Source: Pegea sp. RAD2-039
Lineage: Eukaryota; Chordata; Thaliacea; Salpida; Salpidae
Assembly: GCA_034620365.1 (NCBI GenBank)
Contig: JAQGEQ010000283.1
Coordinates: 248,001-312,000 of the forward strand
Length of the DNA: 64,000 bases
Direction: 5' to 3'
Of the stretch, positions 45,701-56,571 are shown piece after piece (the first letter of the stretch is position 1; the number at the start of each line of letters is the position of its first letter). Position numbers and translations under genes: made by a program. A model generated the notes under the pieces. It saw nothing but the letters and a program-made list of their open reading frames with translations, was not told where the DNA came from and ran no database searches.

Positions 45701-46823
45701 TGACAATTGACCGTGCGTTGAAAAACATACCTAATATAAAAGAAAAATTGTCTTTTTAACACTTGTAAGATTTGGTGGTAGTCTTCTGTGTACTGTTATC
45801 TTGTGCTGGAAGCATAGTATTAATAATTTTGTGCGAAGAGAGGTTGAATAAGGGTGATGTGGGTCCAGTGGTTATTTTGCACTTCCGTTTTTTGAAAAGA
45901 CCTTCACAATCTGTAAAGCCCATGGTGGACCTCGAACTTTGTATTTGAAATCAGTTGGTTGCTCTTTCTGATTTCGGCTGTACGCCTCTTTTAGAAGACG
46001 CTTATTTTCTACGCGATCATCTTCACACATATCATGTGCTACTCTGATGCCCTGGAATTTTTCGTCCTGCTTAAGTTTATACAGCTTAGCAAGAAACTTA
46101 CGTTTGTCCCATCTTTCCTGAAAGGAAACTTTTAACGGTCTTTTATGATTTCATCTTTTTGCCCCGAGTCTGGTCATTGAAACTTTTGGAGTGTCCACAG
46201 CACTAAGGCCTTGAGTGCACATTTGATTAAAAGTCTTGATGTCATCGTCTTTATCAGTCTCAGGGACACCAAAGATGATGACATTGTTTTCTCTATCCTC
46301 CCGGTCCAGAGTAAGTTTCTTGTGCGTGTCAGTAACCTTCTTGGCAAGAAGTTGCACCACGCTAGTATTTTTTTCGGATCCAGAATTACCAACAACTGAG
46401 GCCCATGTGAGAGGCTTCTTTGTGGAGGCTTCCAGTTCATCCATAGATTTGGATAAGATAGAAATCTTTTCATTGATTTTGGCAACATCGTTGCCGATTT
46501 CAGATTTTAATTTGGTCAATTCAGTGGATATGGTGTTGCTGATGTCAGACAATAGGCTTTTGTTAGTGTTGGACGAGGTAGTTGTTTTGTCCATAGATCT
46601 ACATTTAATGCAGGACCAACAAAATCCCACTTGCTGCATTTTATTATTTTCAAATAAATCATATAATTTTTTATTCACATCACTACAAGTGAGGTGAAAC
46701 CTAGAGAGGCATTTGATGCAATCTATTGCCAGATCTTTACCAGAGCAAGTTTCGTTACAAGCTTGGCAATTGCCATTGCAAGCTTGTTTTGAAGAACTTG
46801 GTTTGCTTGGGTTTTTTGGAGCT
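42729..46823 (-). mobile_element. CR1-type LINE copy 2, 5'-truncated and inactivated
   Basis: Nearly identical to LINE copy 1, same strand. It keeps the 3' tail, ORF2 and most of ORF1, ending inside the ORF1 start region at about 46823 (5' truncation, common for LINEs). Lesions: a 5-nt deletion near 44.21 kb shifts the RT frame; a Tyr codon has become TAG at 44700; a Gln codon has become TAA just upstream of 45728; and ORF1 has a nonsense codon at 46151. Endonuclease (45728 down to 44700) and RT (44245 down to 43181, with FVYADD) frames are otherwise open, so decay is recent. About ten bases of ORF2 3' UTR are also missing near 42.96 kb. Confidence 0.92.
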
Positions 46824-46995
46824 ACTAATACAATTAGTATACAAACTATATCACATGAAATAAATTAATAAGGAATATAACTCTGTATGAAAATCTTTAA
46901 ATTAACTATGTATTGTTTCATTAGTATTTTTTTAAATTTGTAAAAACGTTTTAATTATGAAAATTTTTATTTAAATTTAGATTATTAAGTAAATA

Positions 46996-47760
46996 ATGAA
47001 TTTGTTGAACGACAAAAAACTAAATCGAAAAAGGAAACTTTCATTGGATGATAGTAAGAACAGTTTTACAAAGAAAACTGCAGAAGAGACTAATTTGCGA
47101 AACCCTTCCAGCGGAGCTTATAGCAAGCATAAGAATCACGTTGATCAAACTAGTTTAAATAGTTTAAAAGGAGATACACAGAGTACAAGTTACACTTATG
47201 AAGATGTTAGTAAGGCTGCAAAAGCAGACCAAGAAAAAGAAACCACACTTGAAAATAACAATAAATCTTCTTTGTAAAACAAGAATGAATGCTTGGTTTG
47301 TAACAAACATTTTACATCCAAATCTAAGCTTGTCATCCACAGAAGAACTCATACTGGTGTGAAGCCATATAAATGTCTTGACTTTGGAAAACGTTTTAGT
47401 AAAAAATCAATTCTTTTAACTCATCAAAAAATTCATACCGATAAAAAGTCATATAATTGTACTATTTGTGAGAAACAATTTAGTCAAAAATCTAGTCTTT
47501 CAACTCATGAAAAAACTCATAGTGATGAGAAGCAATCTGCTGGTATTGTTTGTGGAAAACAATTTAGTCAAAAATCTACTCTTTCAACTCTTGAAAAAAC
47601 TCATACAGCTGAAAAGTCATATGAATGTTTTGTTTGTGGAAAAAAATTTAATGAAAAATCTGACTTTTTAACTCACGCAGAAAATCATGTCTATGAGTAG
47701 TCATATAAATGTAATTTTTGTGGAAGATCTTTTTTTTTAATTTCCAATCTTTTGACGCCA
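46996..47760 (+). pseudogene. C2H2 zinc-finger pseudogene (paralogue 1)
   Basis: The N-terminal part (RKRKLSLDD, FTKKTAEETNL, SGAYS) matches the intact zinc-finger gene at 53.5-54.7 kb. An in-frame TAA at 47275-47277 cuts it just before the finger array, and another stop follows at about 47698. Of six finger-like units, the second has lost a Cys (CLDF), the fourth has lost its first Cys and a His, and the sixth is cut off. Linkers are also degraded (TDKKSYNC in place of TGEKPYEC). An acceptor-like AG lies shortly before the ATG, as in its relatives. Confidence 0.85.
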
Positions 47761-47799
47761 TGAAAGATTCTGCAAATGTGAGAGAATCTGTTAATCTGC

Positions 47800-48309
47800 A
47801 AATGTAAGATCCTTTGGAAACCCCGTAATATGATAGTTTTTATGATTATTTGGTTTTCATTCTCAAATTTTAAAGTTTGAAACTATCTATTTTGTTGCGT
47901 TATTGTAAACTCTTCTATTTTTTCGCTTATCTACGTAAATTTTATTTACTAAATAAATGCTATGCAAACTGATGGTGGTTTTTATTCTTTGGTTAAAAAT
48001 TCGTTAAAAATGTTTTAATGTTTAGATTTAAATTTAAGATTTAAACAGACCACATGTAGTCCATAATCTTCTACTGCTAAAGTGAAGAAATGTATTTCTA
48101 ATAAGTTTGTTAATAAAAATCCTTAATAAGTTTGAATACTTATCAACTTTTTAACTAAACTAAGAAAACTTTACAAAAATAGCTTGGTCGATTACATTTA
48201 AGTAGAACCAAGAGATTTGATAAGCGCAAGTTTTTTTTTACATTTTTTTAATGTGTTTTCAAATCAGTATTCAAATAAATTTTTTTAAACAAGATAAAGA
48301 AATCAATTT
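47800..48309. other. Spacer before the inverted duplication
   Basis: AT-rich sequence downstream of the zinc-finger pseudogene; nothing recognisable. Confidence 0.45.
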
Positions 48310-48799
48310 CAAAGCTAAAAAGTTCTGGAAGTGCAATTCGAAAAATACTCTATGAAATATTTATGGAATATCAAAACTTAAATTAGTAATTCAAATTTGA
48401 AGTAATTATTTTTGTTTAAATGATTTAAACCTAAATATACAAACTCAAATTGAAAACTTGATACTACGTTGAAAGACTTTTTATAAATTACTTTTTCGAC
48501 TGGTGTCATCCTGGAGTCATTTTGTTTTTTTGTTACCAACTTTAAATACTTGTTTTTATTATTTATTATTTACAGTCAGTTCTATTTAAGAATATTTTTT
48601 GTGCTTAGTATGACCATTGAAAGAATTTAACTTGTTTTGCTTGTTTCAAATACTTTATTCTAAAACAAATGTTATTTCATAAGATTATTCTACCTTTGGA
48701 ACATATTCCTTATGGTTACTTCAATGCTTTGCTTAAACAATTTAATTTTTTATCATTTGAGAAAAATTAATTTCAGTTTACCTCATTGATAATCAATCA

Positions 48800-48890
48800 A
48801 GGATAACTTTATTCTCTGGTTCCATCACAATTTGGTTACTGTTATCAAGCAAGGTAGGTATTTTCGACCTCGCCTTAATCTTTTAACTAA
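48800..48890 (-). mobile_element. LINE ORF2 remnant shared by both arms
   Basis: Reads like LINE copy 1 near 20.51-20.59 kb (TTCCATCAC, TATCAAGCAAG, GTAGGT, CTCGCCTTAA). The same piece is in the right arm at about 63235-63300, so it was present before the arms were duplicated. Confidence 0.65.
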
Positions 48891-49084
48891 TAATTGTATT
48901 ACATAAGATGTTTTAAAAAATCATTTAAACATGACATGTTTGTAAATATTTTTGACATAACAAAAAGTAAAATTTTTTAAATAATCATCTACTTAAAACC
49001 AAGAGATGGTTTGTATTCTGCTAATACCATTTGGAAAGATCTCGTAACATATATTTAAGACTTAAAAAGGATTATAACTGTTCT

Positions 49085-49480
49085 GTAATTAAGTGTAGTG
49101 TTTCGGGTACCCCCTTCCATAAGAATAATGATATTTTTCATCTAAATTTGTAAGACTCTTCGCTTGGTCAGAGTTATGTTAAAGTATGGCAATAAAAGTA
49201 GTAAGAGGGAGGAAGTACTTTTTCTTAAAAGCAAAGCAGGGATCTGATTAGGGTGTTTGAAACTGATGATTTTAAGGAATAAGGAGCACTATCTACCATA
49301 TTGACCGTTTAGTGAAGATTTATCATATCCTAGACATCTTTAACATTTTTAGAGTAGGAAACAGAAGTAGTATTGCCATTATCAGTAATAAAAACGCTAT
49401 TAAAGTAATTGTGTAGTAATTTAACTTTACTCTCTGGTTCCATCACAAGTTAGTTACTAATATCAAGCAAGGTAGGTACT
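49085..49480 (-). mobile_element. Decayed LINE ORF2 fragment, left arm only
   Basis: Degenerate match to LINE copy 1 at about 20165-20570 (GTAATTAAGTGTAGTGTTTC, GAAGTACTTTTTCTTAAAA, CAGGGATCTGAT, AGTATTGCCATTATC). Many indels, no open frame. The right arm has no equivalent between 62.9 and 63.07 kb. Flanking host sequence at 48960-49080 is repeated at about 49540-49620. Confidence 0.7.
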
Positions 49481-49762
49481 TGTTGTAGAACTTCATTTTA
49501 AACATTGTTGATAGATAAAAAAGTAAAAGTTTTTAAATATTCAATTACTTCAAACCAAGAGATGGTTAATATTTTGCTAATACCATAAGGTGGAATCTGT
49601 TAACATATATTTTAAGCTAAATGAATGTAAACTGAAAAGTTGATTAGTAGTTGATTGAGGTTTGTAAGTATTTTAACTAAGTCATGTTTCTATCGAGTGT
49701 TATCGAAATAATATGTGTTGCATCTTTTACTTTCTATTTTTTTCATTAAATATATGTTTTTC

Positions 49763-49832
49763 GTGAGAATGTGTATTAGCGAGAGGTGCTCTCTTCAGGC
49801 ACCATCCTTCACATTTATTGTAATAAATAAAA
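49763..49832 (+). mobile_element. LINE 3' tail fragment
   Basis: GTGAGAATGTGTATTAGCG, then GAGAGGTGCTCTC, CCTTCACATTTATTG and TAATAAATAAAA match the 3' end of LINE copies 1 and 2, here on the plus strand. It is a separate, oppositely oriented insertion or the end of a heavily 5'-truncated copy. Confidence 0.75.
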
Positions 49833-49934
49833 TGAAAAAATGTCGAAACAAATTTAAGATTTTCTTAGAAATAAATTAAGTGATGATTACTTTAGCAAGG
49901 TTCGGCATCTTGACAACAGTTATTTACTTAAGAA

Positions 49935-50110
49935 AGGTCCTACCTGGTGGCGAAGCGGTTTTACACCCACCTTCTAGCTAGAAAGTACCGGGTTCGACCC
50001 CAGGTGGAGACATATTTATATAATCCTGAAAAAAACCACAAAAACTCGTGAGCATGTGTGTTAGCGAGAAGTGCACTCCTTAGGCACCCTCCTTCGCATT
50101 TAAATAAATG
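49935..50110 (+). mobile_element. tRNA-derived SINE with LINE-type 3' tail
   Basis: The 5' part has tRNA-like polymerase III promoter boxes: A box TGGCGAAGCGG at 49948-49958 and B box GGTTCGACCCC at 49991-50001, both perfect matches to the consensus and correctly spaced. A short body follows. The 3' part (GTGAGCATGTGTGTTAGCG, AGAAGTGC, GGCACCCTCCTTCGCATTTA, then AAATAAATG) is the tail of the LINE found at 18.7 and 42.7 kb. This is the classic layout of a SINE mobilised by a partner LINE. It is absent at the matching place in the right arm (about 62885), so it inserted after the duplication or was lost there. Exact ends and target duplication are not resolved. Confidence 0.8.
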
Positions 50111-51795
50111 AAAAATTTATCTGCTAACAATGATATTGCTTTACTAATTCAAAAACTGCTTCAAGTTTTATTACAAATATCCTTTGAAGCTGGCTAATAA
50201 TGGTTAGTAATTCTAAAAAGCCTTTTTTATTTCACTGTTTTGATAATAATTCACGATATTTTTTAAGTCTTAAGAGGATTGTAAAAACCACTGCTGATTT
50301 TGAACAAAAGCTAATTTTTAATTTTATTATCTGAAATAAATTTTATTGATGGACACTGTTACGAAACTGATAATAAATATTGATGGAAACTGATAAGATG
50401 ATATTCAGCTTTTTTTTAGAAACTTTTTTTATATTACTTTCATTCATTTGCTGATAAAAGGTTTAAGTATCCGCAGTAAACAAATCAAAGAAAAAGTTGT
50501 TTTTAAGTTTTGTTATCAATTCTGTTTCATCTCTTTTTAACTTTCTACTACGAGTTTGTTATTCAAATATTCTCTTTCAATTAGGAAAACTTTCAGTCAA
50601 CCAATGATTCTCAGATCACAGTTTCTGATTTAACTTTTGTCAGAAACTTCAGACGACGAGATAAAGGCGACGCATCTAACTTCTTTTTGAAATGTATATT
50701 ATTTTCTTGTATTTTTAACACGTTTTATTCGTACAAATACAAATAAAGTAGAACTTGTTTTTCTATCAAATAGCAAAAATAATTTTAATTAAATGAAATA
50801 TAACTCAAAAATGAAGGCTACTAGGTAAGCGTATCAAGGAGCAAAAATTTATATAAAAAATTGCTCTGCTTTAACTTTACCTATTAGTGAAACTAAAACT
50901 GATCTATACAGTTTAAGTTATTAGATAAAACAAACAAAAAATTGACAAAATAATATATTTCTTTTTAAGAACATCAAAATATTTGATAACATAATTTTGT
51001 AGCCTATAGTTGTCGTAAGAGCAAACTATTGTACTCTGTAGTTTATTTAAAAAAAATAACTTAAAACTCCTATGATAAAAGAACCTTGAAGTAAATCTTT
51101 CTAACTTGAAGAAAACTATATACAAATTTATCTAAAAATCAATTAATATAATATGATCTTTGCCTAATCATTTTGTGCTGGTTTGTGTAACCTTACCACT
51201 TATGCAGCTTTTCCGAACCTTCTTTTAGTCACAGTTAGATTTTACAACTTTCGTTTCTTAGTAATCTGGACTTTTCTTTATTGACATTACTTTTTTCATT
51301 TTAGAAAATGGTTGTAGATTTCCGGTTTTATTTAATGTAGATTTTATATAACAAACCATATAAAAAAATTGGTTGATATTCTAAATTTTTATATATAATA
51401 TACTATATGAAATAAATCATCTCCAAAAGTACTAGTCCATAACTTACCCGATTGGTCTTTTGTAATTAACATCTTCAGAATTAACATATTGAGTTGCTTA
51501 AACAGTTTGAATTGCTTTCCTTATTATCTAACTTTATACGTAAAACAGGAGAACTAATAAATGCTAATTTGTTACCAGTCCATTTTAATCTAATCGATGA
51601 AATTGCTTTAAATTGCTAGAATATTTTTGAACCCTTTTGTTTCATTACTTATACGTCAGATTTGTTTGTATTTTTAGTTCTTATTTCTTCACACAAATAT
51701 TTTTACAAAATAATAGAGGATTTGTACATTTTAATGTCAGATTTTTTTTATTTTTCTGTAGATCCTTTTGAGCGCCTGTGACTTTTGATGGTTTT

Positions 51796-53520
51796 TCATC
51801 TTTAAATCTCGAACAACAGAATAAGTTGCTAAATGAGATAGAATGATTTTCCTTTTTTATATTCATTCTTATATTCTAGTTTTCTTAATCTAATTCCAAT
51901 ACATCAGACGTACTGATAAATGTTGATTTGTTACATTGATGGTTTTATGAATGATTTCAAAGTAATAATTAAGAATTGATAAATCTTCACATAAAAAAAT
52001 TCAAAAAACAACGGTACAAAAAGTGAAATGTGTATCTCAAAAAACTATAAAATATTATAACTTATAAGAGTATTGCAAATTTGAGGCAAATATTTTTATT
52101 TACATTTTTTAACTTAAAAATACTAACTCACATTGTAAGACTTTATACCAAGATTAACAATTGTTTAAAATTCACTCTTTGTGAAGGTATCTGTCTTAAG
52201 ATAGTTTGGCTGTTTTGTTGGTATTTAAGCAACTTTAACTATTAATAAATAAAATGTTTCGCAAATGAGGCAAATATTTTTATTTAATTATGTCAACATA
52301 AAAATACTAACTCATATTGTAAAGTTTTATACCAAGATTAAAAATTGTTTAAAATTCATTCTTTGGAAGGTATCATCCTTAAGATATTTTAGCTGTTTTG
52401 TTGGTATTAGCAACTTTAAATACTTATTTTTATTATTTATTAGTTCACAATTTAGTGGTAAATTCTTCATTCCAAACAAATTTTATATGATAAGACTTTT
52501 TCATAAGATTATTTCTAATACGGAATAATCTCTTTATAGTTATAATCAGTTACTGCATCGATGGTTTGGTTTGTTGTGGTTACTTTGGATAATTAGAGTT
52601 CCATTTAAAATAGCAACATAATATTTGGTTCGAAGATTAGAATTAACAGGAGCTGAAATAGATACAGTTATATATCTGATGTAAAAGTATTAAACAGAAC
52701 AGTTTAAAACACTCTAGCAACTTGCTTACAAGAATATTAATCGTAGTTTTAAAAATGATGGAGTAATAACCGATAAGAAAATATTAGTTTTTCTGCCGTT
52801 CCTCTGAGGTTACAAAATTATAAAGTAATTTAAACTATTTAAAAACCTCAATCTGTTAATTTTGATCTAACTATTTGGGTAAGAAATAGTCAATTGCTAT
52901 AGAAGATGATTTATTTATGATGATGTAATTGTCGATAATATAAATGTTAAAAAACTTCTTTTTCTAAATTTATAGTATGAAGAGGATAATAACGTTTATT
53001 GTTTTTATCTCCAACAAGCATTTTAAGAAAGGAAATAGATTTTAAGATTTCAAACATAAGTTTTCTCATAAAAATTGCAATAATTACTAAAAACTGTAGT
53101 TTTACTTTCATAATAAAAACAAAACACAAAAATAATCAGTTGTACAAACATATAACGATTTAACGGATATTTAAGGGGTAACTAAAAAGTAACCACAATT
53201 TCGTATGTGCTTATCAACTAACATAATATAAATACTTTCAAAAACTTTTTGAAAAATATTAAAAGATGTTAACAAATACTTAATATACAAAGTTCGAAAA
53301 TTAAGGAATAAAAAAGTTTTTTAATAGTTTACAAAAGAGCTGTACGAGAATAACAACATAACAATACCAACTTTAGTTTAAAGTAAAAAATTGAATGTAA
53401 AACCTTTATTATTTATTGCAAACTTACACACTATCTCAATAATAGAGTAATCATTAAAATAGTTAATTAAAGCATAAATTGCAACAACCAATTGAGTAAA
53501 CGTTAACCAGCAAAATGATT
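51796..53520. other. Left-arm sequence without right-arm match
   Basis: About 1.7 kb downstream of the intact zinc-finger gene for which I find no counterpart in the right arm. It contains an internal near-repeat (about 52065-52250 and 52255-52445, sharing GAGGCAAATATTTTTATTTA, CTGTTTTGTTGGTATT). No coding potential is supported. Confidence 0.5.
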
Positions 53521-54732
53521 TTAACTTTCATGATTATTATGAGTTTTTTCATGACATAAAAGGCCAGACTTTTGACTAAATTTTTTTTCACAAACAAGAC
53601 ATTCATATGGTTTCTCACCAGTATGAGTTCTTTCATGACGTAAAAGACTGGATTTTTGACTAAATTTTCTTTCACAAACAACACATTCATATGGCTTCTC
53701 ACCAGTATGAGTTCTTTCATGACATAACAAATGGGTTTTTTGACTAAACTTTCTTTCACAAACAATACATTCATATGGCTTTTCACCAGTATGAGTTCTT
53801 TCATGAATTAAAAGACTGAAATTACGTGCAAACTTTTTTCCACAAGCAATACATTCATATGGTTTCTCACCAGTATGAGTTCTTTCATGAATTAATAGAC
53901 TGGAATTACGTGCAAATTTTCTTCTACAAGCAATACATTCATATGGTTTCTCACCAGTATGAGTTCTTTTATGGCATAACAAATTGGTTTTATGACTAAA
54001 CTTTCTTTCACAAACTATACACTCATATGGCTTCTCACCAGTATGAGTTCTTTCATGAATTAAAAGACTAGATCTATGACTAAATTTTCTTTCACAAACA
54101 ATACATTCATATGGTTTCTCACCAGTATGAGTTCTTTCATGGCATAACAAATGGGTTTTTTGACTAAACTTTCTTTCACAAACTATACATTCATAAGGTT
54201 TCTCACCAGTATGAGTTCTTTCATGAATTAAAAGACTGGAATTAAGTGCAAATTTTCTTTCACAAACAACACATTCATATGGCTTCTCACCAGTATGAGT
54301 TCTTTCATGGCATAACAAATGGGTTTTTTGACTAAATTTTCTTTCACAAACAATGCATTCATATGGCTTCTCGCCAGTATGAGTTCTTTTATGATAAACA
54401 AGCTGAGATTTGCATTTAAATTTCTTGTTACAGTCTAAGCATTCATATTTGATTTTGAAATTAGATGATTGTTTGTTTTCTTCATCATTTTCTTTCCCTT
54501 TGAATGCTTTTTTATCGCTGTTAGTCTCTTTATAAGGGAAACTTGTAGTTGTTTGAATTTCTTTAGTATTATTTAAACTAGTTTGATTAGCATGACTTTT
54601 ATACAAGCTATATACTCCACCAGAAGTGTTTACCAAATTTGTCTCTTCTGCAGTTTTATTATTAAAACTTTTCTCATCATCTGATGACAGTTTTCTCTTT
54701 CGTGCAAAGTTGCTGCTTTGTATCAAGTTCAT
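53521..54732 (-). CDS. C2H2 zinc-finger protein with 11 tandem fingers
   Basis: Intact 403-aa frame starting at the ATG at 54730-54732 (MNLIQSSNFARKRKL). An upstream TTG in the same frame is rejected because a strong acceptor (pyrimidine run then CAG, 54748) lies 15 nt before the ATG. Residues 1-97 are polar with a basic KRK cluster (possible nuclear signal) and are shared with two pseudogenes nearby. From Cys98 there are 11 regular C2H2 fingers of 28 residues joined by TGEKPYEC linkers, implying sequence-specific DNA binding. Helix contact positions (-1, 2, 3, 6) alternate between Q-T-H-C-like and R/L-S-S-I-like sets, a sign that the array grew by doubling a two-finger unit. No KRAB, SCAN, ZAD or BTB domain is visible. 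Target and role are unknown. Confidence 0.9.
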   Translation of the reverse strand: MNLIQSSNFARKRKLSSDDEKSFNNKTAEETNLVNTSGGVYSLYKSHANQTSLNNTKEIQTTTSFPYKETNSDKKAFKGKENDEENKQSSNFKIKYECLDCNKKFKCKSQLVYHKRTHTGEKPYECIVCERKFSQKTHLLCHERTHTGEKPYECVVCERKFALNSSLLIHERTHTGEKPYECIVCERKFSQKTHLLCHERTHTGEKPYECIVCERKFSHRSSLLIHERTHTGEKPYECIVCERKFSHKTNLLCHKRTHTGEKPYECIACRRKFARNSSLLIHERTHTGEKPYECIACGKKFARNFSLLIHERTHTGEKPYECIVCERKFSQKTHLLCHERTHTGEKPYECVVCERKFSQKSSLLRHERTHTGEKPYECLVCEKKFSQKSGLLCHEKTHNNHES

Positions 54733-56298
54733 TTTCAAATTAATAGGCTGAAAAAAAAAACGTTTCTTTTTTTAAAATGTGCATATAAAATAATTTTAGT
54801 TTTAAGTGATATATTATTTTTATGTGATGAACAAAGTTTGTTTACTAATGATAACAATCAAGTTTATATCATGTTTTGTAAAAGTCTTAACTAGAAACTT
54901 CTGATGTTCTATATACATACTTTTATTAAAAACCAATTTGAAGAACAATTTTTTGTAAACTTTAGCAAGTATTTTCACAAATTGTTGGTTATAGTTCAAT
55001 ATTTTGACAACAAAATATCCAATTCCATAATAAATAAATAGAAAACAATTCTTCTATAAAAAAGGCTATATTGTTTTACATATAGCAGTTACGAGGGCAA
55101 AACAGGTTTGCTTGTGAAAATGATAACATGAGTTCAGAAAATAAAAATTAAAAAGTATGTAATAAATGTAAGATTTAACAGTCTTTAAAATAGATCAACA
55201 AGATGTTAAACCTTTATTTTACAGATTTTAATCTGCAGTTGTTTATCTCATATTCAAGTGTAAGGTCCTCAATAGAATTAACTTGTATGATGTTACATTA
55301 ATAGTGAGCAACAATTAATCAAAAAATATATCAAACTATTTCTATTTGTTTTTAATTACAAATATACTTAGTTATATTTATATATATATATATTATATTT
55401 AAGTCATTGTTAGAGAATATTTTAATTCAAATTCCATTGTTGATATTGACTTCCTGAATTGATTTAGAAATAATAAGCTTAACTTAAAAAAATAGATATT
55501 TAAATATCATGGAAATGTATAAAGAATTTATAGCTTACAAGCCAACATGAACGAACAAAAATGGACTTAAAGTCTAATATTTTGACAGTTATAAAGCTTT
55601 ACTACAAATTTCTATTTAAAAAATTTAATGTCTAAATGTAATACCTGCAAAAACTTCACAAAAATCAATACTAGCAATTGTCTTTTAAAATTAAGCAAGC
55701 TACATAAGTTTAAAAATCATCAAAAATCATTCATGATCATCTAACAACAATCGTAACTCTCTATTGGAATTAAGTTTACGAGTAACTAAAAGAGACAAAA
55801 GAGACCAACAAAACCTTATTATTTAAAAATAATTATGATAGTATATATAACACAAAGGACGTTACCAAACATATAAACTTTTGGTCAAAGTCTTCTTAAG
55901 AATATATATATATATTTGATTTATAAAAGTGATTTATTAATCTTCAAAACAGTTTGGAGAAATTATAATTTTTAAAGTAATGTTAGAAACAAAACAATCT
56001 TTGCACGCAAATTCTGATGATAATATCAAAGTTATAGAAGCTTTTGCTATTATGATTTTGTTGCTTGTTGATTATTATTTGAATGCTTTTAATGCTTTGT
56101 TTTCAGTATTTTAGTACTTTTCAATTTTTTATTATTAAAAAGTAACTGCAAAATCCAACTTTGTAAGAATATTTGTTCATTCACTTTGTATTATTTTTAA
56201 TATTTTATATTTTTTAAAGTTACAAACAACGAATAAATCTCAAGAAACACTTATAAATATGATTCATTTCAATTTTTTTTTATACAACCTCTGAAAAA

Positions 56299-56571
56299 CT
56301 ATTCTAAAATATATTATTATTTTTGGATGATTCCGTAGTTTTGTTTGGCTGATACAGTATTTAATTGCTAGAAAAACTTGATTTCACAAAAATGAGTATT
56401 ACAGTGATATACTTGCAGATATTAATCATTTAAAGTTTTTTTTTTAAAACTATAAAAACTATTCTAAAAGGTATTATTATTTTTTGATGAGTTCGTGGGT
56501 ATGTTTGACTGAATACAGTAATTAATCGCTAGAATAACTTGATTTCACAAAAAAGAGTATTAAAGCGATAT
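56299..56571 (+). repeat. Short tandem duplication in the spacer
   Basis: Two copies of a sequence of about 113 bases (ACTATTCTAAAA, TTATTATTTTTTGATGA, AACTTGATTTCACAAAAAA, GATATA) starting at 56299 and 56458, offset about 160, diverged at roughly one base in eight by eye. Confidence 0.75.

Larger units (their letters stand above)
48310..56165. repeat. Left arm of a large inverted duplication
   Basis: Matches the reverse complement of about 59000-63795. Anchor pairs I checked by eye: 48370-48480 with 63620-63720; 48775-48890 with 63230-63345; 50110-50210 with 62770-62885; 50450-50515 with 62520-62585; 50920-51180 with 61850-62110; 51420-51795 with 61220-61600; 54740-54900 with 60290-60436; 55950-56110 with 59000-59200. 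Arms are clearly diverged and differ by large insertions or deletions. Boundaries are approximate. Confidence 0.88.

Noticed and set aside
49941-50010. Possible functional tRNA gene
   Set aside because: A and B boxes are perfect, but the cloverleaf does not close convincingly and the sequence runs into the LINE-type tail, so a SINE head fits better.
55375-55400. AT dinucleotide microsatellites near 55.38 and 55.90 kb as regulatory elements
   Set aside because: Short AT runs are common in this composition and carry no further signal.
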